From Bimastos eiseni (lineage: Eukaryota; Annelida; Clitellata; Crassiclitellata; Lumbricidae): a stretch of DNA of 64,000 nucleotides. The stretch covers positions 29,361,623 through 29,425,622 of the forward strand of contig OY365814.1 of NCBI GenBank assembly GCA_959347315.1. Direction: 5' to 3'. Within the stretch, counting starts at the first letter, position 1. Each line of letters starts with the position of its first letter. Below are positions 56,368 to 64,000 of this stretch, piece by piece. Position numbers and translations under genes: made by a program. A model generated the notes under the pieces. It was not told the origin of the DNA and searched no databases. It was given only the letters and a program-made list of their open reading frames with translations.

Positions 56368-59300
56368 CATCATCATCATCATCATCATCCTAAACTGAAG
56401 TGACCTTGTCGCTCAGCGTGAAAACGCTCGTGAGCGGCAGGCTTAGAAGCGACAGAGAGGAAGATAATAAAATTATTTGAGTTAGAGGCACTGCCTCTAA
56501 GGGATGTAAGTGAATTAGAGACGTCTGAATTAGAGGATTGGCCTGTAACCGAAGCTGAGTTGAGTCGTCAGAACAGGAAGTGAACGCAAGTGAAAAATAC
56601 ATATGTGGGCCAACATCTCTGTTCAGAGTGAGTCGCAATTTGGCAAGTGACATGTATGGTGATTTGCTGCATTGTATATTGAGTTAGTTAGTTGATTGAT
56701 ACAAGTACGTTGCATGGTATGTTTGGTATGAATTATTTGACATTGAGTCCACGCTGACAATTGCTCGAGTCATTGATTTGATTGGTTACTGTACTATGTG
56801 TTCTGTAGGCCTCCGCATAGTTTATTCCGAAAGCCATGGCCTAATTGCACACCAATCTCTCAGTCCAGCCCACTCCTTAGCACCGTCGAGAGGCATTGAG
56901 CAAGTGTTTCTAACTAGCATTGGCTCAGCTGTTGAATGTTTAGCCACTGGACAGATGATTCATAATTGCAATCAACATGAACTATTTTCTGTTTTTTAAA
57001 TGCCATTTTTGATCTTGTTATCACTTGTTCGAATGTTCTTCCTAGCAAGATGATAAACTTTGCTCAACCGGACACGATCCACGAAAAGGCGATCAACAAA
57101 GGCAAGCTGAGCGTCTACCAGGTCCTTGAGAATCAGACCCTTGCCCTGCAATCTGCCCAGTCCATCGGGTGTAACATCATCAATATTGGACCAGAGGACC
57201 TTCGAGATGGAAAGGAACATCTTGTTCTCGGTCTCATGTGGCAGATCATTCGAGTGAGTGGCAGACTAGTTAGAGCGCTCGACTTGTAAGGCAGGGAGGG
57301 TGTATGGGTTTAGGTCTTTTCCTCTGGTATGGCAACTATGAAAAGATTGAGCAGGTTATTCAGTCACAAGAATCGTTTAGGTCATTGATTTGTGCATGGT
57401 CATTGACATGCGACATTTGATTAGTGGATAATAATATTAGATAATGATAAATTACAGCAATTGTAATTGTAATAGTAATAATAATAATAATAATTATATT
57501 AACAATAACAATTATAATAACAACAACAGTGATTCATAATATTGAGCAAGAGAAAAGGTAAATACAAAGGTAATACACTTTTTCACACTCTTCCAGAATA
57601 TCACCATTTTTGGTAAAGTGTGAACTCGACATGATGGTGATAATGACCGTCATTACCCTTGGTGTGGGCCAGCACTATGGCAGCAAACTTCGAATAGGAA
57701 AACCTATTCAAACAATTATAATTATCATAATTTTGGTGCACGATTATAATGTTAGAATAAGCAGATGTCTCATCTTCTGCTTCGTCTTACTTCTCCCCAT
57801 CGTTCTCTCGTCCTCGGCTTCCTACTCTTCCGCCTACCCTTCTCCTCTTCTTCCTCCCATCCTAGTCTCCCTCCTCAGCCTTCTTTATCTTCCTCATCAT
57901 CATCATCATCCTCCCCTACTTCTCCTCTTCTTCTTAAGCCGCCTTCCCCTCTTTTCCTTCTCCTCTCCTTTCTCTTAGATGTTTGATTGCATTACAGATC
58001 GGTCTTCTGTCCGACATCAACCTCGAGCATAATCCCAATCTGGTGGCCCTGTTGGAGGAGGGAGAGACCCTGGAGGACTTCCTTAAGCTCTCGCCAGAGC
58101 AGATCCTTATTCGCTGGGTGAACTACCATCTGCGACGTTCCGGATGTGGTCGTCAAATCAGTAATTTCACAGTCGATATCAAGGATTCCATTGCCTACAC
58201 GCACCTGCTTCACCAGATCGCACCAAAGGAGCTTGGCGTCACAACTGCTCCAGAAAGGGTAAGGTTAATCGGATCATACAATGTCAAGGTTCGATAACTG
58301 TTCTTGTGGGTTTCAAAGTTGCAATGTGGCTTCTGTGCACCGTGGCTTTAAAAAGTTGCTAGCTGATTTTTTGGCTTAAAAGCACAGCCATCTAGGTTTG
58401 TTGTTTGACAGTGGCATGATGGTTTTGTGGCTTAGAAAACACAGCCATCTAGTTTTGTGGTTTTCAAATGGAAAATTGGTTTTCTGGCTTAAAAGTAGCT
58501 ATCTGGTTTAGTGGTTTTCATATGGCAAAGAGTGTTACATTTTTAGAGGTAACAAACAGGTTTGTTGCACTATGGTTCTATAAGTAGCATATTGGTGTGT
58601 GGTCTTGAAAGCTTCAAATTGGTTTGTGGCTTTCATAGGAGCCAAATCTGGAGCCACGAGCAGAGAAGATGCTGCAGGAGGCAGACAAGATGAAGTGCCG
58701 TGTCTTCGTCAGTCCAAAGGATGTCTGCAAGGGGATCTATAAGCTGAACTTGGCCTTCGTTGCCAATCTCTTCAACAAGTATCCCGCCCTTGAACCGGTA
58801 GCCGACGTCGACCTTGGAGATATCACCGAAACGCGAGAAGAGAAAAGTTGGTTCAAATCCAGTTTACTGGAAAGATATTCTGTGCAAACTTACGTTGTAA
58901 TTGTTATTGATTATTTACATAGCACCACTCACACGGTTCGTGATTGATAATCAAGGTCATCATCATCATAGTCATAGTCATGATGATGATTACGATGATG
59001 ATGTTTACGATGATTACCATGATTAAGATAACTACGATGATGATGATGACGACGATGATGGAGACGGTGGAGATGATTGTGATCATGACGATGATGGCCA
59101 TAATGATGATGTTCTTAACGACAATGATATCCGCCTGTATAGCATGATGATGAGCCGAGGCATCATCATGCTCATGATGACGAAGACAATAGCAGTCATC
59201 ATCATCATCACCGTCATCATCGTAACGTCGGTGCATTGTAGCCTATCGTAACTGGATGAACAGCATGGGAGTCAGTCCCTACGTCAATCGTCTGTACAGT

Positions 59301-62300
59301 GATCTCACGGATGGTCTGATCATCTTCCAACTCTATGACATCATCAAACCAGGATGCGTCGACTGGAAGAAGGTCACGCGCACGTTCAAGGAGAAGAGCG
59401 CAGTCATGGAGAGGATAGGTCTGTCTGTCTGTCTGTCTGTCTGTTTATCAATCCGGCGGTCTGTCTGCCTGTTTAGCCGTCTGTCTGCCTATTTTTATGT
59501 TTGTTCGTACGTCTGTCTGCCCATCCGTCTGTCTATTCATCCGTTTGTCTGTCCATCCGTTTGTTTGTCCATCCGTTTGTCTGTTTATCCGTCTGTCTGT
59601 TCATCCGTCAGTCTGTCCAGTGTCCATCCGTCTGTCTGACGGCGTCTGTCCATCCATCCTTCTGTCTGTCATTCGTAAGTACGGTTGAGCAAATTATGGG
59701 AGGATACTGCTTGTCATCGATAAATTCGACGTGCGGGCACAAACGAAAGAAAAAGGGAACAATTTGAGATTCGTCTTCTACATTATAGTAGCTAGTATCC
59801 TGTTTCCTAATTTGCCCATATGCAAATTTCTGAACATGGGAAATACGTCGTTGGCTTCATTATCACTTCGCATTGTTTCCTAAATACTGTCCTGATGTTT
59901 TGTTGTGTTTTCCGCAGAAAACTGCAACTATGCTGTTCTGCTGGGAAAGCAATGCAATTTCTCGTTGGTGGGAATTAGCGGAAAAGATCTCTACGATGGC
60001 AACAAGACTCTGACGTTGGGTAAATTTCAACTATTCAAACCAACGTTTTAGGTGTCAACGTTTTTGGAGTTCAACCGCATAGCGTTTCAACAAACTCCTC
60101 GGCTAACTAAACGCTGGTCGATATTAAATTTTATTCAAAGTTGCCTTGAAAAGATTGATATCCAAGGTTATAAGGGCGATTCGTTCAGTGGTTGGTTTAC
60201 GGAAAGGAATGTGGAGTGAGAGACCACAGATGACGGCCCAAAGCTACATTCCAGAGCGTGAAGAAACATCAAGTTTAGCATTGTGTTCATTGTTCAAACC
60301 AAACTTGCGAGCGAAAAACAGTCGATAAATCTGAATACGATGATATTTGTTGAGGTTAAAACTTTGGAACATAAACTCGGCCTATTCGGCAGATTGCAAA
60401 AATCCGGCCCCATATATTTGCGAATCCCATAGAAATTCCTGTGAAGCGTAGTCGCGGTGGTTGAAATAAGATTTTGACATAATCGCCTGCAAGATGTTCT
60501 CCCAGTCCAAACTCGATGGATGGAAACGAACAGCTGACGTTCGAACCGCTTGACTGGATACAAGGACTTATATTATGCATGCATAAGACTGGAAAGTCTC
60601 TATGTAACGTCTCTAGTTTTTGAGTGATAACTGAAAACCCGAAATGTTCACATCTTTTTGACATAACAAGCTGATTCATCAACTTTTAATTTTGAAGGAA
60701 AATTGACAAAAACTGTCAGCAAAATAAAAAATATTATTTTAGAAATTTAAGACATCATATTTCCAAATAGAAGAAAAATTTAAGTTGGGGCGACACCTGT
60801 GTTCAAGAATAAGACGTGTACACGGAAATTTGGCGAATAACCATTCCTCTAAAATAGATTCCTTGACTGGATGTAATGTTCTGATCCTTTCAGCTCTTGT
60901 CTGGCAGCTGATGAGGGCTTATACGCTCAGCATTCTTCAGCAGCTGCGAGGAGGAGCAGATACAAACACTGCTAACATCGACAAAGAGATCGTCGCTTGG
61001 GCAAATGCCAAGGTATTCTAAATAGAAACGTATTTCTACAGATATCGTATATTTATTTATTCTAATTTGATATCGCCCTTCTTGCAACATTTTTCGCTCA
61101 AACATGCACAACTGCAGTTGTGCTGCAGAGCAATTGTGCGCGAAGGACTTGCTCAAGGTTCCTATACTGTGACGCCCCGGACTAAGGTCGAATCCGCTCG
61201 CTCACGCAACACTGAGCGTTTCGGGCGGACCGTTCTAACCAATCGGCCACTGTGCCACACGTAAGCACACCTCTATGAGTATATGATCTACAACCAATGT
61301 TCGTTTGCAATGAATTGATCGTGGGAAATCGTTCGCTGTTGGGTTGTGCCGCATTTAAGCTATGAAGAGGCGATTTAGACTGGGCAGATAATGATGTGGA
61401 TTTGAGAATGGACAATTTGTGCTTGGCAACTGATGAATTGCAGGATAATCCACAGAGCAGTTAACCCACGCTCTCTTCAAACAATATCTGTTATGGCTGA
61501 AACTGTTTTCTTGCAGCTTGATGGAGCTGGGAAGAGCGGAAGAATCTCCGGTTTCAACGATCCTGGAATCGCCGATGGAAAGATTATCATTGACCTTGTG
61601 GATGCCATCCGACCTGGATCGGTCAACTACAGCGTCGTCAAGAGTGGAAAAACGGAAGAGGTAAGGGAACGAATGATGACCATGGACGAGGACGATGATG
61701 ACAATTATTGTAAGACGATGACAAAGAAGAGTCAAAATGCCAATGATGATGACGACGACCACGAAGATGTTGGCGATGACTACGACTATGATGACGATAA
61801 ATCAGTCGATGATTATGATGATGAGTGTGATGATTTTGACTATGTTGATCATAATGATAGCAACGCTACTGCTGCTGGTGATGATTATGACGATGTTAGG
61901 TCGGCAATATTGGTTGCCGTGAACACTGGCGACGATGACGAAGTTAGCATTGGTAGCTATTACGTCATAACATTTGCAATGATGACGCTAGCAGTGATAT
62001 TGATTACGACGACGTTGATATTGATGACGCTGACGTCGATATCTATGACGATGACGTTGGTATTGATGACGATGACGTTGATATTGATTACGATGACGTT
62101 GACATTGATGACGTTGCCGTTGATATTGATGACGATGACGTTGACATCGATGACGATGACTTTGACATTGATGACGCTGACGATGATGCCATTATGCACT
62201 GTGCACAGGAGAAGCATGAGAACGCCAAGTACGGCTTGACTGTAGCACGCAGAGGAGGCGCTCGCATCTACGCCCTTCCAGAGGATGTCGTTGAAGTGAA

Positions 62301-62361
62301 GAGCAAGATGGTCATGACAATATTCGCCTGTCTTATGATCGTCGATCTACAGGTCAAATAG
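46762..62361 (+). CDS. PLS: Plastin/fimbrin, Ca2+-regulated actin-bundling protein
   Basis: Plastins cross-link actin filaments into tight bundles in microvilli, filopodia and cortex. Exons: 46762-46845, 52695-52853, 53513-53673, 55846-55941, 57046-57253, 57998-58258, 58639-58846, 59242-59418, 59918-60019, 60894-61012, 61517-61660, 62209-62361. All introns are GT-AG and phases are continuous, giving 623 residues, against 627-630 for human plastins. The domain order is EF-hand pair (~16-85), then CH1-CH4 as two actin-binding domains. Exon 1 ([20 protein letters not shown] to FNT) was chosen because it supplies the missing EF-1 helix in frame and ends in GT. It resembles all three vertebrate paralogues (PLS1, LCP1, PLS3), so it is probably their single invertebrate orthologue. 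I see no disabling change. Confidence 0.96.
49248..49636. repeat. GTAC / GTAT tetranucleotide array (plastin intron 1)
   Basis: A GTAC block (~49268-49338) changes to GTAT (49339-49395), then a mixed region and another long GTAT block to 49636. A sub-repeat (GTATATATGTAAGTATGTAT) appears three times. The GTAC units are self-complementary. (GTAT)n is the reverse complement of the ACAT array at 18.2-19.0 kb. Confidence 0.95.
49725..49811 (+). mobile_element. LINE C-terminal fragment (plastin intron 1)
   Basis: The plus strand reads [17 protein letters not shown] after frame repair, the conserved 'VGP.LWN.LPLALR' block of the LINE family. A matching tail ([16 protein letters not shown], then CCGGAACGCTCCTGAATAGG) lies at 50217-50345, on the far side of the MITE and SINE sequence. 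Confidence 0.6.
49820..50114 (+). mobile_element. hAT-type MITE, copy 1 (plastin intron 1)
   Basis: The element starts CAGGGGTGTAACAAG and ends CTTGTTACACCCCTCTG, giving terminal inverted repeats of CAG-(AG)GGGTGTAACAAG. It is flanked by a perfect 8-bp target duplication AACGACAC (49812-49819, 50115-50122), and CAG ends plus an 8-bp duplication are diagnostic of hAT. It is 295 bp, has no transposase and has G/C-homopolymer-rich subterminal parts. It inserted into a SINE family B copy, whose body continues after 50115. Confidence 0.9.
50115..50215 (-). mobile_element. SINE family B copy interrupted by the hAT MITE
   Basis: AACGACACCATTTCGTATCG, AGAAGATTTTGCGTCGTCCT, CCAGGCTTGGGACTGGCACT and GTCCAAACAGTGGCGG follow the reverse complement of family B. 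The preceding TTTTTTAACGACAC at 49806-49819 is consistent with an insertion point just inside the SINE. Confidence 0.65.
50728..50776. repeat. TA microsatellite
   Basis: A ~49-bp uninterrupted TA run lies in plastin intron 1. It is self-complementary and sits ~50 bp from the palindrome at 50825-50936. Confidence 0.95.
50825..50936. mobile_element. Long palindromic MITE-like hairpin (plastin intron 1)
   Basis: The two halves (50825-50880 and 50881-50936) are near-complete reverse complements: CGTGGGCGCTATAATTT / AAATTATAGGGCCCACCG at the ends and TATTTAGATA / TATCTAAATA at the centre, with a few mismatches. Size and structure fit a foldback MITE. The internal GAAAGAAATTATAGGGCC resembles sequence near 14233, which may be a relic of another copy. 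Confidence 0.75.
51880..51990. repeat. GACA / GA microsatellite (plastin intron 1)
   Basis: GAGACAGACAGACAGAGACA leads into a ~35-bp GA run. A looser ACAGACAG stretch precedes it at 51740-51800. Frames on both strands are repeat translations. Confidence 0.9.
52180..52605. repeat. Compound triplet repeat ~90 bp before plastin exon 2
   Basis: The order is AAT units, ~40 GAT units (52231-52355), a 40-bp unique segment, ~23 ACT units (52414-52483), then AAT units to ~52597. The unique segment (CTAGTCCCTGAGGGATCCTA, then CCTCAGGGCAAAAAAA) recurs in reverse orientation at 56237-56277. This suggests that a small retroposon carried the triplet tail. Confidence 0.93.
54705..54805 (-). mobile_element. 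SINE family B copy (plastin intron 3)
   Basis: AGTAACGGCACTGTGTGATA, GATCAAAGGCATCACCTTCC, TCCAGGCTTGGGACTGGCAC and TTTCAGAGTGCCAACAGT match the reverse complement of the family B body, with family-typical flanking sequence. Confidence 0.65.
55030..55287 (-). mobile_element. hAT-type MITE, copy 2 (plastin intron 3), inverted relative to copy 1
   Basis: The ends CAGAGGTGCAACAAGG and GCTTGTTACATTCCTG are diverged forms of the copy 1 termini. The flanking 8-bp duplication CTCATGAC is perfect (55022-55029, 55288-55295). Internal blocks such as CACTGAGCACTAAAACTGGG match copy 1 in reverse complement. It is 258 bp with no coding capacity. Confidence 0.9.
56095..56390. repeat. AAT/ATT triplet block (plastin intron 4)
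   Basis: AAT units change to ATT units at ~56155, so the tract is partly self-complementary. A 40-bp unique segment (GCCCTGAGGTACTTCATTCC, then CAGGGAC) at 56237-56277 is followed by more ATT and a final ATC run. The unique segment is the inverted partner of 52370-52410. Confidence 0.92.
57256..57365 (+). mobile_element. tRNA-like SINE head at the plastin exon 5 donor
   Basis: GGCAGACTAGTTAGAGCGCT looks like a tRNA A-box region and ATGGGTTTAGGTCTTTTCC like a degraded B-box. The similarity starts within a few bases of the exon 5 donor (57254), so the insertion lies almost on the splice site. It is not a functional tRNA gene. Confidence 0.5.
58945..59225. repeat. GAT/ATC-rich repeat before plastin exon 8
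   Basis: Imperfect GAT units on the plus strand turn into ATC units near 59155, producing extended partial self-complementarity up to ~17 bp before the exon 8 acceptor (59241). Confidence 0.85.
59419..59680. repeat. CTGT / CCGTCTGT repeat starting at the plastin exon 8 donor
   Basis: The donor G|GTCTGT at 59419 is the first unit of a GTCT array, followed by ~250 bp of CATCCGTCTGTCTGT-type units. Frames of 60-130 codons here read [11 protein letters not shown] repeats and are not genes. Confidence 0.9.
61050..61262 (-). mobile_element. SINE family A, copy 3 (plastin intron 10)
   Basis: In reverse complement this has the head GGCCGATTGGTTAGAACGGT, the B-box-like GGATTCGACCTTAG, then AACCTTGAGCAAGTCCTTCG, CTGCAGCACAACTGCAGTTG and ATATCAAATTAG. 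It is antisense to plastin. The three family A copies differ enough to indicate separate, older insertions. Confidence 0.8.
61661..62208. repeat. GATGAC-rich plastin intron 11
   Basis: The whole 548-bp intron between exons 11 and 12 consists of GAT/GAC units. Its second half (about 61970-62190) repeats GATGACGTTGACATTGAT-like 18-bp units. It has a normal donor (GAG|GTAAGG) and acceptor (GTGCACAG|GAG). Confidence 0.9.
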
Positions 62362-63230
62362 CTGTCAATCAACCGCTGGGCGAACTGATCAACAGGTGTC
62401 ATATGCCAATCACCAGGTCTCCATGCCTGGCTCCTCTCACTTCGCTGAAAAACCACTGTAGTTTTTCTAAGCCAACTCTTTGCGTCAATGAACTCAAAAC
62501 TAAATCGCTGCGAATCAATCGGTAAATATATATTGCGCCAAGTAAATTCTAATTGCTGCGTTTACTGGCAGGAACAACTTCTCGAAGTTTCACTGAAGAG
62601 AATCTCCTCGCTCGATGGGGTAACGATTGAACGCGAGCTTGTCGTTCAATAGACCCCAGAAAATTAGCAATTGTATAAATGCATACAGAAATTGCATGCA
62701 CGCTCTGTTTGTGCACCATAGTAGATGAAAGCATGCATACAGAATTGCCAGATGAAACTGACAACTGTATTGACATTCCACTTGATTTCTTCATTTTCTT
62801 TCGCTGACTTGGAAAACAGTTTCTTTGAATACATAACAATACAAACAATCGTATTTTTTATATTGCTCTTCTTTAACTGCTTGATAAGTGAATACACTAC
62901 CAAAACTGGAGAACATAAATGGCACGGAAATATTATGAGTGAAGGACTCGCTCAAAGTCCTTAAATAGTGGAACAGCCTCTCCTCACTCTTCAGGAGGAG
63001 CTACTCTCTCCTCTCCTCTGCCTCTTTACGGAGGAACCTGAAGGCTTTCCTGTTCTCCGCTTAGCTAAATGTCTTGAGCCGTGAACGCCTCTGATCTCAG
63101 GTTGTTCAGTTACAATTACAATTACAATTAGGCGTACAAAATAGTAGCGGCCAGAGTGGAGGCTGACATCCAGAAAATGACATTTTCTAATAATAGACAT
63201 GTCGGGCCTTTTGTAGTAGAAGTTCAAATG
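62362..63230. other. Plastin 3' flank with LINE 3' end and SINE remnants
   Basis: No gene is seen. At 62930-63131 a LINE 3' end reads LRRNLKAFLFSA and stop on the plus strand, followed by an ACAATT tail (63110-63130). Near 62935 GTGAAGGACTCGCTCAAAGT resembles the family A SINE body. No close AATAAA follows the plastin stop. Confidence 0.5.
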
Positions 63231-63515
63231 ACGAGGGTATGGTATCAGAGGCTTTCACCTCCGGACGTTTCACCTCCGGATGTTTCACCACCGGACGATA
63301 CACCTCTAGGGGCTTTCACCTCTAGGTGCTTTCACCTCTAGGGGCTTTCACCTCTAGGTGCTTTCACCTCAACTATCAAATTAAATTTAGGCTAACGCAC
63401 GAGATTTATTCATACCCCACTGATGCGCATACAATGCGACTATCGTGACACTAATAAGTAGGCCTAGAGTAGGCCCGCTAAATAAATTTTTCGCAGCGCA
63501 GTGTGTAGCAAAGCC

Positions 63516-63523
63516 TATATAAG
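63516..63523 (+). promoter_or_regulatory. TATA box inside the foldback element
   Basis: TATATAAG lies 58 bp upstream of an ATG that opens a short exon with a consensus donor. The spacing leaves a ~25-30 nt 5' UTR if transcription starts ~30 bp downstream of the TATA box. Confidence 0.45.
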
Positions 63524-63573
63524 CATCCAATCTCAAAAGTAGCAAATCAGAAGTGAAAGCTAACCGTTGCAGA

Positions 63574-63610
63574 ATGTCTGAGTTATTTCAATGCGGCGTT
63601 TCGAAGCGAG
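63574..63610 (+). CDS. Candidate first coding exon inside the foldback element
   Basis: ATG begins MSELFQCGVSKR and is followed by a partial codon and a perfect donor GAG|GTAAGT at 63611. No downstream exon is identified before the window ends, and I recognise no protein. It could be exon 1 of the element's own gene, a captured host exon, or chance. The co-occurrence of TATA box, ATG and consensus donor in under 100 bp is what supports it. Confidence 0.35.
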
Positions 63611-63908
63611 GTAAGTGAACGATTTTGTTACAGTTCATTGCTTATGCTTATGCTAAATGAAGTTGCTTTGCATATTATATATTATTTATGTACAATTCAA
63701 TGACAATCCCCATCGAAATTTCATTTTACATGTCTATAAGTTAAGCAATCCCCAGGAGGTGAAAACCCCTAGAGGTGAATCGTCCGGTGGTGAAACGTCC
63801 GAAGGTGAAAGCCCCTAGAGGTGAATCGTCCGGGGGTGAAACGTCCGGAGGTGAAAGCCCCAAGAGGTGAAACGTCCGGAGGTAAAAGCTCCTGGAACCG
63901 AGGGTATG

Positions 63909-64000
63909 CACCCAGACTGAAAGAGATAGTGAATTTGACATCCATCACACGATGCATAGCTCTCTTGCATTCTCTGAACATACAACTAGTTTAACCAAAT
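63909..64000. other. Window end
   Basis: Unique sequence follows the foldback element, with no feature recognised. The donor at 63611 could splice to an exon beyond the window. Confidence 0.4.

Larger units (their letters stand above)
55846..58846 (+). other. PLS: Plastin exons 4-7: first actin-binding domain (CH1-CH2)
   Basis: CH1 runs from exon 3 to exon 5 ([60 protein letters not shown]). CH2 covers exons 6-7 ([52 protein letters not shown]). The exon 7 donor is placed at 58847 (AAAA|GTTGGT), because only this joins in frame to YRNWMNSMG of exon 8. It is a weak donor. Confidence 0.92.
59242..62361 (+). other. PLS: Plastin exons 8-12: second actin-binding domain (CH3-CH4)
   Basis: CH3 covers exons 8-10 ([62 protein letters not shown]). 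CH4 covers exons 10-12 ([59 protein letters not shown]). The protein ends IVDLQVK and TAG, unlike the basic MGRGMK-type end of vertebrate plastins. A CAG|GTCAAA donor-like sequence at 62352/62353 leaves open a further 3' exon. Confidence 0.92.
63242..63898 (+). mobile_element. Foldback-type element with tandem-repeat inverted ends
   Basis: Inverted ends of ~120-150 bp (63242-63371 and 63752-63898) are each built of ~15-16 bp tandem units such as TTTCACCTCCGGACG and CTTTCACCTCTAGGGG. The outermost 18 bp match 13/18 (GTATCAGAGGCTTTCACC against GTTCCAGGAGCTTTTACC). A direct duplication CGAGGGTAT(G) flanks it at 63232-63241 and 63899-63908. Tandem-repeat inverted ends and 8-10 bp duplications are known from Drosophila FB and sea-urchin TU foldback elements. 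The ~380-bp interior is unique sequence. Confidence 0.85.

Noticed and set aside
61433..62239. 268-codon single-exon protein at the plastin 3' end
   Set aside because: It is exon 11 read through the GATGAC intron; the donor and acceptor are good and exon 12 continues plastin in another frame.

Overview
This is eukaryotic nuclear DNA from an animal, most likely a marine deuterostome invertebrate and probably an echinoderm. The genes have many short exons with GT-AG introns. The DNA is AT-rich and full of long microsatellites, tRNA-derived SINEs, LINE 3' ends and small DNA transposons. A foldback element with inverted ends made of ~15 bp tandem repeats at the right edge resembles the sea-urchin TU elements as I recall them. 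The species assignment is inference; no sequence search was possible.

Three protein-coding genes can be supported. (1) A single-exon LicD/fukutin-type type II membrane protein lies on the minus strand at 9813-10703. (2) SSRP1, the HMG-box subunit of the histone chaperone FACT, lies on the minus strand at 28342-41314. I assembled it from 17 exons into a continuous 723-codon frame plus stop. (3) Plastin/fimbrin, an actin-bundling protein with two EF-hands and four calponin-homology domains, lies on the plus strand at 46762-62361. I assembled it from 12 exons into 623 codons plus stop. SSRP1 and plastin are divergent, with about 5.4 kb between their start codons. They have no evident functional link.

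Layout: 1-9.5 kb holds no recognisable gene, only dispersed repeats and microsatellites. 9.5-10.8 kb holds LicD with a 58-bp tandem array of CRE palindromes against its 3' end and one CRE upstream. 10.8-27.3 kb is gene-poor and holds a higher-order minisatellite, ~180 perfect ACAT repeats, ~80 ATTC repeats, a near-perfect 63-nt hairpin and several MITE-like elements. 27.4-27.6 kb is a 33-bp minisatellite carrying the POU 'MORE' palindrome in most units. 28.3-41.3 kb is SSRP1, 41.3-46.8 kb is intergenic with LINE debris, and 46.8-62.4 kb is plastin. At 63.2-63.9 kb lies the foldback element, which contains a TATA box, an ATG and a splice donor.

The strongest unusual signals are: the foldback element with an embedded promoter and first exon; the CRE array around LicD; two oppositely oriented hAT-type MITEs with perfect 8-bp target duplications flanking the plastin EF-hand exons; a partial copy of SSRP1 exon 7 in the adjacent intron differing only at synonymous sites; and a plastin intron that is an open acidic repeat.
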